From the NCBI RefSeq assembly GCF_028890485.2, contig NZ_JARCHV010000002.1, positions 186,001 through 250,000 on the forward strand: a DNA stretch of 64,000 nucleotides. Reading direction: 5' to 3'. The position numbers and the translations under genes are program-made. This document shows, one piece after another, positions 9,209 through 16,615 of the stretch. The DNA is from Planococcus sp. SK3692. Its GTDB lineage: Bacteria; Bacillota; Bacilli; Bacillales_A; Planococcaceae. Position 1 is the stretch's first letter; each line of letters begins with the position of its first letter. Under the pieces are notes generated by a model. That model saw only the letters and a program-made list of their open reading frames with translations. It was not told the origin of the DNA and searched no databases.

Positions 9209-9535
9209 ATGCCTATATATAATAAATTAGTCAGAGACAAAATCCCGCAAGTAATCAAAAACAGCGGCCTTCAATTCGAAACACGCATTTTGTCAGAAGA
9301 AGAATATAAAACAGAAGTAACGAAGAAACTCACTGAGGAGCTTCGTGAATTTGAAGAAACTAATAATCCAAAAGATGCGGTGGAAGAACTTGCGGATATT
9401 CTAGAACTGATTCATGCTGCCGCTGAACTCAATGGTTCTTCATTTGAAGAAGTTGAAGAAGTCCGTGTGAAAAAAGCAGAAAAACGCGGTGGCTTCAAAG
9501 AACGTATCTTTTTAATTGAGGTTGAAGATGAGTAA
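9209..9535 (+). CDS. MazG-like nucleotide pyrophosphohydrolase
   Basis: A 108-residue all-helical protein with the family's start YNKLVRDKIPQVI and the metal-binding pattern EELREFEE followed by EELADILELIH (Glu/Glu...Glu/Asp). MazG-like enzymes hydrolyse nucleoside triphosphates or related phosphoribosyl compounds to the monophosphate and pyrophosphate. AAGGAGAG lies before the ATG. Its stop overlaps the start of the following helicase gene by 8 bases (ATGAGTAA), a typical translational-coupling arrangement. This MazG plus PLD-helicase pairing suggests one functional unit in defence or nucleic-acid repair. Confidence 0.85.
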   Translation: MPIYNKLVRDKIPQVIKNSGLQFETRILSEEEYKTEVTKKLTEELREFEETNNPKDAVEELADILELIHAAAELNGSSFEEVEEVRVKKAEKRGGFKERIFLIEVEDE

Positions 9536-11936
9536 ACTGCAGTTGGTAACCTCGCAACTCGTAGGCCACTTGGGCCGGTTATCAAAAGAGGCTGTAGAAA
9601 TCAGCTGGATTACGGCGTTTGCGATGAAGTCGGGTGTGAGAATCGTAACACCGTTCTTGAAAGAAGCAGCAGACCGAGGTGTGCCGATCAAGCTTTTAAT
9701 TGGGGATTATCTTTTCGTAACGCAACCGGCGGCGTTGGAGATGTTGCTGGATGAATTGCCTTCAGCTGAAATTCGCCTATGGAAAAGTGGCGGCGCTTCG
9801 TTTCATCCGAAATCTTATCTGTTTCGCGGAAAAGAGACTTCGCATCTGATCGTTGGATCGTCCAATCTATCCCGCTCCGCATTAACAGAAGGTGTGGAAT
9901 GGAACTTGATCGCTCCGACCTCAGTAGATGAGACGGTATTTGATGAAGCGGCAGAGCAGTTTTTAGCGTATTTCTACGCGGATGAAACGATTCCTTTGAA
10001 TAAAGAAACGCTCCAGGAATATAAAATGCTTCATGAAAAAGCGAATCTCAAACGGCCGATCAGCCCTGTGTGGTCGGAAGCAGAAGAAACAGGTCTTATG
10101 CTTGGGGCATCGCAGCCCCAGGAGATCATTGAAACAGGAACTCCTTACATAACCGAGTTAGATCCTCGGCCTGCCCAGCAGGAAGCGCTTGATGCACTCG
10201 ATGTGGTGATGGAAGAGGAGTACGGCCGAGCGATGGCGGTGCTTGCGACAGGGCTCGGGAAAACTTATCTCGCGGCTTTTTTTGCGAAGAAATTCAAGCG
10301 AGTGTTGTTTGTTGCTCATCGCCAGGAGATTCTCCAGCAGGCAAAAGAATCGTTTCAAAAAGTTCACCCACATAAAAAATCTGCGTTCTACCATGCGACA
10401 GAAAAAGATATCTCCGCAGAGTTTCTGTTTGCTTCCATCTATACACTGGGAAGTGAGTATCACTTAGATCAATTCGAGCGGAATGCGTTCGATTTAATTG
10501 TGGTGGATGAATTCCACCATGCAGCTTCCCCTACTTACAGAAGGTTGCTGGAGCATTTCGATCCGCAGTTTTTGCTTGGCATCACGGCAACGCCCGACCG
10601 GATGGACAATCAGGATGTGTATGCCCTATGTGATGGCAATGTCGCGATTTCCATTCATTTCCTTGATGCCATCGAACGCAATTGGCTGGCGCCGTTCCGT
10701 TATTTCGGGGTATACGATAATACCGATTACTCGAAGATTCGCTGGCTCGGGAACCGCTACGATGAAGAGGCACTGCTTCAAGCGCAGCTGAGGGAAGACT
10801 ATGCTGAAGCTGTTTTTGAAGCGTGGCAAAAACATAAGCAGACCCGCACGATTGTCTTTTGTTCGACGGTCCGGCAGACGCAATTTATGGACCAATTTTT
10901 CCGAGAACGAGGCATCCGTTCGATGAGTTTGTCGGGCGGTACGCCTGCAGAAGAGCGGAAAGCGGCGAGAGCTAAGTTAGATTCAGGAGAGTTGGAAATT
11001 ATCTTCACGGTTGATTTGTTCAATGAAGGAGTCGATATTCCCAAAGTTGATACCTTACTCTTCATCCGCCCCACTGAGTCGCTCACGGTTTACACCCAGC
11101 AGATCGGCCGGGGGCTACGTATTGCGGACGAAAAAGATCATTGCGTGATCATCGACTTTATCGGCAATTACCGCAACGCTGATTTGAAGCTTTCCGTATT
11201 TGATACAGCGCCTCAGGCTAAAGGAAAAGCTCAAGGCGTCGAGCCTTTGGTTCCTGAGAATTGCGATTTCAATTTAGAATTGGCAGTCGTTAATTTGTTG
11301 GAAGAGCTGCGGCAAAAACGCGCGCCTAGAAAAGAAGCAATGGTTCTTACTTACCGTGAATTAAAACGGGAGCTTGGCAGGCGCCCAACTTATTTGGAAT
11401 TTCACCTCCAAGGGATGGCGGATTCGAAAACAATCAAGCAGGAATTCGGCAGCTGGTTCGGCCTGCTAGCATATGCGGCAGAGTTGAATGCGGAAGAGAT
11501 TGAAGTGTGGACGAAGCACCAGAATTGGTTGTTGGAAGTCGAGAAGACCGGCATGAACAAAAGCTATAAGATGGTAGTCTTAAGTTACATGTTGTCAAAA
11601 GGCGTGGAGAACTGGCTGGAGCCAATCACGGCCGTGGAAGCCGCGCCGTATTTTCACGAGTTCCTGACGGCTAAACAATACCGGTTGAATGCTGACTTCA
11701 ATGATGTACAGGGCAAAAAGCTCAGAGACTACGACGAAAAGAAAATCGCAGATCTGATTGAACGGATGCCGATGACGAAATGGAGCGGCAGTGCGAAAGA
11801 TGGCTTGGTGACATTCAATAATAATTTGTTTTCATTGAATCTATCGCCAAGTAATGAACATCGGCGAATTCTTTATGATTGGACAAAGAAAATTGCGGAA
11901 TATCGGCTGCATGCTTATTTTGAGCGGAAAGTCTAA
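9528..11936 (+). CDS. PLD-family nuclease fused to SF2 DEAD/DEAH-type helicase
   Basis: An 802-residue two-module protein. Residues about 1-170 form a phospholipase D-like nuclease half with one HxK motif (FHPKSYLF, His93/Lys95) and the following GSSNLSRSAL. One copy per chain implies dimeric active sites. The helicase follows: Walker A ATGLGKTYL (about 240-248), VVDEFHH motif II (about 325), GITATPD motif III and QQIGRGLRI motif VI. The C-terminal 230 residues are an unassigned region. The internal ATG at 9528 is preferred over the upstream TTG because GAGGTTGAAG precedes it and it overlaps the MazG stop. Such proteins process DNA in defence islands; the exact substrate is unknown. Base composition is richer in GC than the genes before 9 kb, suggesting a separate origin. 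Confidence 0.9.
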   Translation: MSKLQLVTSQLVGHLGRLSKEAVEISWITAFAMKSGVRIVTPFLKEAADRGVPIKLLIGDYLFVTQPAALEMLLDELPSAEIRLWKSGGASFHPKSYLFRGKETSHLIVGSSNLSRSALTEGVEWNLIAPTSVDETVFDEAAEQFLAYFYADETIPLNKETLQEYKMLHEKANLKRPISPVWSEAEETGLMLGASQPQEIIETGTPYITELDPRPAQQEALDALDVVMEEEYGRAMAVLATGLGKTYLAAFFAKKFKRVLFVAHRQEILQQAKESFQKVHPHKKSAFYHATEKDISAEFLFASIYTLGSEYHLDQFERNAFDLIVVDEFHHAASPTYRRLLEHFDPQFLLGITATPDRMDNQDVYALCDGNVAISIHFLDAIERNWLAPFRYFGVYDNTDYSKIRWLGNRYDEEALLQAQLREDYAEAVFEAWQKHKQTRTIVFCSTVRQTQFMDQFFRERGIRSMSLSGGTPAEERKAARAKLDSGELEIIFTVDLFNEGVDIPKVDTLLFIRPTESLTVYTQQIGRGLRIADEKDHCVIIDFIGNYRNADLKLSVFDTAPQAKGKAQGVEPLVPENCDFNLELAVVNLLEELRQKRAPRKEAMVLTYRELKRELGRRPTYLEFHLQGMADSKTIKQEFGSWFGLLAYAAELNAEEIEVWTKHQNWLLEVEKTGMNKSYKMVVLSYMLSKGVENWLEPITAVEAAPYFHEFLTAKQYRLNADFNDVQGKKLRDYDEKKIADLIERMPMTKWSGSAKDGLVTFNNNLFSLNLSPSNEHRRILYDWTKKIAEYRLHAYFERKV

Positions 11937-11967
11937 AAAATTGTAGAATTTCAGTCTCTAAAATATT

Positions 11968-12000
11968 AAAGGCCTCCCTAAAATTGATAGGGAGGCCTTT
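11968..12000 (+). terminator. Intrinsic terminator of the MazG/PLD-helicase operon
   Basis: A perfect 12-bp stem AAAGGCCTCCCT / AGGGAGGCCTTT with a 9-base loop and AT-rich tail; it can work in both directions. Confidence 0.85.
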
Positions 12001-12009
12001 AATTATTAT

Positions 12010-12215
12010 AAAAAAAGTTCTATTAGGGATTCTGCAAGAAGTTGGTTACTAAATATGCCCTTACTGCACAATGGTCGACTGTTCACTCTACCAGTCTACT
12101 GTGTTCCTAAAGTGAACTTGCTACTACCCAATAGTCAAGCGATCAAGTGACCTCCTATTTTAGAGTGGTGTAGCATTAGGGCATGTCGACAATTACCCAA
12201 TCACCTGAGTCTTGC
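12010..12215 (-). ncRNA. Probable omega-RNA / right-end region of the tnpB element
   Basis: In IS605 elements the guide RNA overlaps and follows the tnpB 3' end. On the minus strand this stretch shows several pairings: a 9-bp hairpin TCACTTGAG/CTCAGGTGA just overlapping the tnpB end (about 12204-12226), a stem GTTCACT/AGTGAAC (about 12082-12117), and a longer-range ATGCCCT/AGGGCAT (about 12055-12061 with 12178-12184) that would bracket a multi-stem structure. No ORF accounts for it. The guide boundary was not determined. Confidence 0.45.
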
Positions 12216-13328
12216 TCAAGTGACTTCTTCAACAATGTACTTTATTCCTTTTTGTTGAAGATTCATTGCTGCTATCCTGTCATCGTTCGATTTGTATTTG
12301 CACCTTCTACACAAAAAGCTGTGGCTTTTTTTGTTGCGATTTTGTTTGTGTGTATAATTACACTTCGGACAGGTTTGAGAAGTGTATTTTGGATTAACTA
12401 CAATAGTCTTTGATTGATTCATCAAAGACTTATATTCAATTTTGGTTCTTAAATCATAGAAAGCCCAAGAAACGAAATGATATCTATCATTTAACTTAAC
12501 CTTTGTAGTCTTTTGACTAATTTTCGATAAATCTTCTAAAACAAATAGAGTGTTTTTAGGGTAACTATCAACGAGTGCCTTACTAATACAGTGATTGATG
12601 TCTTGCATCCAACGGTTTTCTCGTTGACCGATTGATTTTAGTTTTCTTCTAGCAGAAGGAGTTCTGGTTTGCTGTAATTCTTTTCTTAAATTTTTATACT
12701 TAGCACGACGATGCTTAATCGCTCTTCCATTTACAAATGTTGTTTTGCCTTTCGAATCATAAGAAGTAGTAAGAAAGTTGATCCCTAAGTCTACCCCAAC
12801 AATTTCAGACAAAGAATTTTTATCAAAAGAGGGAACATCTTTTGTAACTGGCAGGTGCAAATACCAATGTCCATGCTTGTTTATCAATTTCGCAGTTCCG
12901 AATTTCCAAGAACCGTCGAAGTAATGATTTAGTCCAGTTGTTTTATATAATAATTTAGTTCGTCCATGAACTGTATTTATAGAAAGAAAGTCTTTGTTGA
13001 AGGAATAATCACGGTTAAAAACCAAATCGTATAGAGGTTTTTTAAACTTAATTTCTGTCCAAGGATGTTGGTTACTTTTAAGTGATTTATATTGAGCAAT
13101 TACAGTTTTTAAAACGGATTGTGCCATTTGAGAACGAAGACCATATTGTGATCTAAGGGTAGTATAGGTTAATTTATGCAACGACTCCCGGTGCAGTGTC
13201 TTTTTCTCGAAAATGAGTTTTGAAACGAAATTACAACCATTTTGATAACATGAGAAAGTATCCTTTAAAATGTGAATTTGCTCTGGAGATGGCAATATCT
13301 TTATTTTTGCGGTTAGTATTAATTCCAC
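12216..13328 (-). CDS. tnpB: RNA-guided endonuclease TnpB (IS605 OrfB family)
   Basis: 370 residues, normal length for the family. The split RuvC nuclease is intact: VGVDLGINFL (Asp), FVLEDLSKIS (Glu) and SNDDRIAAMNL (Asp). A four-cysteine zinc ribbon (CPKC then CRRC) lies between the last two. TnpB is programmed by omega-RNA to cut the donor site and so promotes retention of its element. The start is GTG at 13328, set by GGAGGGAGGTG 7-8 bases upstream. No frameshift or stop is seen, so it should be functional. It follows the defence operon and is on the opposite strand, with the DNA between it and the terminator given over to its structured 3' region. Confidence 0.92.
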   Translation of the reverse strand: MELILTAKIKILPSPEQIHILKDTFSCYQNGCNFVSKLIFEKKTLHRESLHKLTYTTLRSQYGLRSQMAQSVLKTVIAQYKSLKSNQHPWTEIKFKKPLYDLVFNRDYSFNKDFLSINTVHGRTKLLYKTTGLNHYFDGSWKFGTAKLINKHGHWYLHLPVTKDVPSFDKNSLSEIVGVDLGINFLTTSYDSKGKTTFVNGRAIKHRRAKYKNLRKELQQTRTPSARRKLKSIGQRENRWMQDINHCISKALVDSYPKNTLFVLEDLSKISQKTTKVKLNDRYHFVSWAFYDLRTKIEYKSLMNQSKTIVVNPKYTSQTCPKCNYTHKQNRNKKSHSFLCRRCKYKSNDDRIAAMNLQQKGIKYIVEEVT

Positions 13329-13461
13329 TTAATTCACCTCCCTCCATTTATTACAGAATATTCCGTTTATTTGTTTTTGGCAACTTTGAAAGAACAGATA
13401 GATAATAATATTTGTTAAAAGAAAATATTCTTTTTTTTTGAGCATAATGAATGCATTTTAA

Positions 13462-13477
13462 ATACCCCTTAGGGTAT
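13462..13477. promoter_or_regulatory. CsoR/CstR-type operator before glutaredoxin
   Basis: ATACCCCTTAGGGTAT has ATACCC/GGGTAT arms around a CTTA centre, the form bound by CsoR-family repressors (Cu-sensing CsoR, persulfide-sensing CstR). It lies about 38 bases before the start codon, in the core promoter position. The match is seen; the regulator is inferred. Confidence 0.6.
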
Positions 13478-13514
13478 ATTGATAAAAGAAATTAATATAA
13501 TAGGAGGAATCCAC

Positions 13515-13751
13515 ATGACTAACCAAGTAACTGTCTACTCTACTAACACATGCCCATACTGCACGATGCTCAAGAATTTCCTGGATCAAAATGGTGTTGC
13601 TTGCACAGACGTCAACGTCCAGAAAGATCCGGTAGCGGCGAGCCGCCTCGTCCAGACAACTGGACAAATGGGCGTTCCACAGGCGAACATCAACGGCGAG
13701 TGGGTGCTTGGCTTCGACCCGCAGCGTGTCCAGTCGTTGCTAAAGCAGTAA
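13515..13751 (+). CDS. Glutaredoxin family protein
   Basis: A 78-residue thioredoxin-fold redox protein. The dithiol active site is CPYC (residues 12-15), and the cis-proline loop is visible as GVPQANI. It reduces protein or low-molecular-weight thiol disulfides. The ATG at 13515 is chosen for AGGAGGAATCCAC upstream; an in-frame start at 13479 lies inside the operator region. A CsoR/CstR-type operator precedes it, suggesting induction by copper or reactive sulfur species. It is a single-gene unit. Confidence 0.87.
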   Translation: MTNQVTVYSTNTCPYCTMLKNFLDQNGVACTDVNVQKDPVAASRLVQTTGQMGVPQANINGEWVLGFDPQRVQSLLKQ

Positions 13752-13897
13752 AACTTCAATGGAAAACCTGATACTTCGGCGTTTCCAAAATGCACAACAA
13801 ACTTTTTTGAAAAACTTTCACAATCCTGTCTCCTTTTTCACAGTTTCCATCTATCTAAGAGATGAAAGGCAATTTTCTTAGAATAGGAGGAAGGCTG

Positions 13898-14332
13898 ATG
13901 GAAAAGGAGTTTTTTGTTGCGGCGATTGAGCATCCGGAGTTTGGGGAAGTGTACCGCTTTTTTGAGGTGGATCCGGCGACGGGGGAAGAGCAGGCGGTCG
14001 ATCCGTTCGATAGCGGGATGGTGAAGCTTTATCATGAGACGCCGCCGGAATTGTTCTACATCACATCGAAACGCGGGGCGGATGCGAGCGGGTTTTATGT
14101 GGGGGAGAGGTTTGTTGTGCAGCGTGGCTCGAAGTTTGCGGGCACAACCACGCCGAAATGCCCGAAGCGCTATGTGAAGCTGCGGGAAGAGTTATTGCTG
14201 TCGGGGAAATTGATGCCGCTTGGCCACCAGTACTTGGTAATGGAAGATGTGGAATTCGCATCGCCTTTGATTGCGATGGGTGTCGCGATCGGCGGTTGGG
14301 CGAAGGGTGCACATGATTGGAAGAAGATTTAA
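13898..14332 (+). CDS. DUF4357 domain protein
   Basis: 144 residues. The C-terminal 85 residues match the DUF4357 layout: a strand pair around VVQRGSKFAG, a helix YVKLREELLLSGKLMP, then VEFASPLIAMGVAIGGWAKGAHDW, where the final W is typical. The N-terminal 55 residues are acidic and unrecognised. There is no nuclease domain, unlike the GIY-YIG/DUF4357 protein at 6.9 kb. AGGAGGAAGGCTG precedes the ATG at 13898. Function unknown. Confidence 0.65.
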   Translation: MEKEFFVAAIEHPEFGEVYRFFEVDPATGEEQAVDPFDSGMVKLYHETPPELFYITSKRGADASGFYVGERFVVQRGSKFAGTTTPKCPKRYVKLREELLLSGKLMPLGHQYLVMEDVEFASPLIAMGVAIGGWAKGAHDWKKI

Positions 14333-14430
14333 GTACCGGAACATGTGAACTTGATTCCCTGTGGATAATTGTAGACGAAACGGCAAAGGCATCGCTTTGA
14401 GCGGTGCTTTTTTGCGTTTTCTACAAAGAA

Positions 14431-14456
14431 AAAACACTGACAAAATCTCAGTGTTT
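14431..14456 (-). terminator. Terminator of the nuclease lipoprotein gene
   Basis: A perfect 10-bp stem AAAACACTGA/TCAGTGTTTT. Read on the minus strand it ends in TTTTTTCTTTG. A second weak hairpin at about 14388-14412 (GCATCGC...GCGGTGC then T-run) may end the preceding plus-strand gene. Confidence 0.72.
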
Positions 14457-14495
14457 TCGGGTACTGATTTTCAGTTGAAACTTTTCTTCCGAAAT

Positions 14496-15494
14496 TTATT
14501 CCCCAACCATCCCATCATTATCGTTATCGCGCATATGCGAATACAGCCAATGATCGCTCATGATGGGCATGGTGAAGCCGGCGTCTTTCGCTTCTTGGAT
14601 CGTCACTTGCCCGTTGCCATTCGCGTCAACGCTCGAGACGTCACCGCTTGTTTCGGGAGTGCTCGTTTCCGGGGTGCTGGCTTCCGCTTCTGCGGGTTCG
14701 CTGTCCGTCAAGCCGAGAGAGGCGTTGACTTCATCGGGGTTAACGTTATCGAAGGTGTCGACCACTTCGTTTCCTCTGACGGTGTAGCTGTATTGGTAGC
14801 TGGAAGGAACTTGCGTTTCGGTATCGGGATAGGTGATGATCGCTTCGAAATCAGTGGCGCCGCCTGCATCGCGAATGACATCTTCCATATACGCCTGGTC
14901 GCCGTGGCGGTTGAGCGTGCTTTCTTGCGGGGTGATGTTATAGGCGTTCGAGACGCCGCCGAGTGAATCGGCGATGACGTGCCCTTCGTCCAAGATGTCG
15001 CTTTCGACGCCTGGCACTTTGGCTTCGTCGGAATAATAGCGGCCGGAATCTAATACATCTTCGCTCGTGTCATCTTGCAAAATGATTTCGTCCGCCGTGA
15101 CGCGTTCCAATTGGCCATGTTCATTCGTGAATGCCCAGTATTCCCGGTCGCCGTAGCCGACGGAGACGACGGTGTTCGCTTCACGATGGCCGGACAGGTC
15201 GCCGCCGTCCACTTCAACGAGTTCGTATCCTTCAAATTGCTCTTCCGCAGGTTCTGCGATGGGTTCCTCTACTTCAGGTTCATCCGCAACTGGCTGTTCT
15301 GTTTCGCTTGCGGCAGTTTCTTCAACGGTGTCAGCTTCTGGCGCTTCAGTTTCCGTTTCTTCCGGTGCTTCCGTTTCAACCGCAGCTTCTTGTTGCACTT
15401 CGGTATCGGGAGTTGCGGCTTGTTCTGTTTCGGTGCAACCGGCCATAAACACAGCCAGCAGCAGGACGATCCAGTAGTTCATGTGCTTTTTCAA
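14496..15494 (-). CDS. Secreted lipoprotein: DNA/RNA non-specific endonuclease with EF-hand-like C-terminus
   Basis: 332 residues. The signal peptide ends in lipobox FMAGC, so it should be anchored outside the membrane. A roughly 65-residue Glu/Ala/Thr-rich linker follows. The nuclease core has DEGHVIADSLGG with later NITPQ and LN, the His/Asn pattern of DNA/RNA non-specific (Endonuclea_NS_2-like) nucleases. Near the C-terminus DANGNGQVTIQE is a good EF-hand calcium loop, and DNDNDGMVGE is a second partial one. Calcium or another metal may control activity. A TTG start at 15494 is favoured: GAGGAG sits 8 bases upstream and directly abuts the GTG at 15503. It could scavenge extracellular DNA or act in competition between cells. 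Confidence 0.8.
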   Translation of the reverse strand: MKKHMNYWIVLLLAVFMAGCTETEQAATPDTEVQQEAAVETEAPEETETEAPEADTVEETAASETEQPVADEPEVEEPIAEPAEEQFEGYELVEVDGGDLSGHREANTVVSVGYGDREYWAFTNEHGQLERVTADEIILQDDTSEDVLDSGRYYSDEAKVPGVESDILDEGHVIADSLGGVSNAYNITPQESTLNRHGDQAYMEDVIRDAGGATDFEAIITYPDTETQVPSSYQYSYTVRGNEVVDTFDNVNPDEVNASLGLTDSEPAEAEASTPETSTPETSGDVSSVDANGNGQVTIQEAKDAGFTMPIMSDHWLYSHMRDNDNDGMVGE

Positions 15495-15684
15495 TGAAGA
15501 CACTCCTCTAGTTGTTCATTCTGTGGATTGGTTTCAGCAGGGTGGGGTGCGTGTTAATTAATGGAACATTGCTAGTAAAAGATGAAATATATTCCTTTTT
15601 TATTATCATACCAATCATTTACAGTAAATGCAGTGGGATTTCATGATTCAGACGCTGGACGGATGAATATATTTAAATCTTTCG

Positions 15685-15713
15685 TTGAGAATAATTATCA
15701 ATTAGGGTATGCT
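15685..15713 (+). promoter_or_regulatory. Core promoter overlapped by a Fur box
   Basis: TGAGAATAATTATCA (15686-15700) differs by one base from the 7-1-7 Fur consensus TGATAATNATTATCA. It overlaps TTGAGA (-35, 15685-15690), with TATGCT (-10, 15708-15713) 17 bases on. Iron-dependent repression of the downstream flavoprotein is therefore predicted. Confidence 0.65.
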
Positions 15714-15747
15714 GAATCTATTAAAGGATTTTACAGGAGGAATTTGG

Positions 15748-16464
15748 ATGCAAATTTACTGGACGAAAATCAACCAAATCATCAACGAAAGCCCGGAAGT
15801 GAAGACCTATCTGCTCGATTTGCCGGAAGGGTTTACGTGGCAGGAAGGCTCGCACACTCATTTTGCATTCGAAGGCTTTAACGCCGGCGACAAACCGAAC
15901 CGCAGCTTGATTCGCCATATGTCGATCTGCACCTTGCCGCATGAAAACGCGATCGGTATCACCACGCGCATCAAAGACCAATGCTCGGAGTTTAAGTCGA
16001 TTTTGCGCGGCATGAAACTAGGCGACGAGGTGGCGATTTTCAAGACGCATTCGAATGTGCTGCTGAAGCGCGAAGGGAAGAACGTCTACTTATTGTCATC
16101 GGGCGTCGGCATCGCGACGTTCCGTCCGCTCGTGCTCGAGTATTTGAGCAATGCGGAAGGTGTCTTGTCGATGCATTCCTTGAACGTCGATTCGTCGAAA
16201 GCTTATTTGTTCCAGGATGTCTTCGCTACATCTGACGACGACAATTTCACCGTGCAATTCGCCGATAACCGCGCTGAGTATTACGAGGCAGTAAAGCGTT
16301 TTGCGGATGATGAGGACGGCTTGTTCTATATCGTCGGCAGCGATGACTTCCTGAAAGAGAACATTGAGCTGCTTCGCAGAAACGGCGTCAAGCGTGAACA
16401 GATCCTGCTTGATAAGCGCGAACAGTCAATCGCTGAATTTTTGCCGGTTGAATTATCGGTCTAA
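15748..16464 (+). CDS. FAD-binding ferredoxin-NADP reductase-like oxidoreductase
   Basis: 238 residues with a two-domain FNR layout: an N-terminal FAD-binding barrel with RHMSIC in the RxYS position, and a C-terminal NAD(P)-binding domain with SSGVGIATFRPLV and IVGSDDFLKEN. Such enzymes pass electrons from NAD(P)H to ferric-siderophores, ferredoxins or haem proteins. The acceptor cannot be read from sequence, but the Fur box in its promoter points to ferric reduction. The ATG at 15748 has an ideal AGGAGGAATTTGG. It is a monocistronic unit with its own terminator. Confidence 0.85.
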   Translation: MQIYWTKINQIINESPEVKTYLLDLPEGFTWQEGSHTHFAFEGFNAGDKPNRSLIRHMSICTLPHENAIGITTRIKDQCSEFKSILRGMKLGDEVAIFKTHSNVLLKREGKNVYLLSSGVGIATFRPLVLEYLSNAEGVLSMHSLNVDSSKAYLFQDVFATSDDDNFTVQFADNRAEYYEAVKRFADDEDGLFYIVGSDDFLKENIELLRRNGVKREQILLDKREQSIAEFLPVELSV

Positions 16465-16473
16465 CCCACAGTA

Positions 16474-16518
16474 AAAGCCTGACCCTCCGTCGAAAAAATG
16501 GGGAGTCAGGCTTTTTTT
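16474..16518 (+). terminator. Intrinsic terminator
   Basis: AAAGCCTGAC-CCTCC pairs with GGGGAGTCAGGCTTT, followed by a T-run. Confidence 0.78.
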
Positions 16519-16615
16519 ATTGTGGGAAGGGTTTCCAGATGTGCAAAACGAATGCCATTCCGGCTATACTGAAAGCCAGGAAACGGATCAATTACATTTC
16601 CATTTTGGAGGAGCC

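Larger units (their letters stand above)
12010..13400 (-). mobile_element. IS605-type element carrying only tnpB (IS1341-like); ends approximate
   Basis: A complete tnpB with structured 3' flank but no tnpA transposase on either side. Such solitary elements depend on a TnpA supplied elsewhere. The exact ends were not resolved because no terminal inverted repeats are expected for this family and there is no empty-site comparison. Confidence 0.6.

Noticed and set aside
12183..12413. 76-codon plus-strand ORF over the tnpB 3' end
   Set aside because: It is antisense to tnpB and its probable omega-RNA, with no ribosome site or protein-like features.
14361..15477. Several long plus-strand ORFs over the nuclease lipoprotein
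   Set aside because: They are antisense shadows of its Glu/Ala/Thr-rich linker; the minus-strand frame has the lipobox and nuclease motifs.
15582..15881. 99-codon ORF before the FNR-like gene
   Set aside because: It runs through the Fur box, promoter and the start of the FNR gene in another frame.
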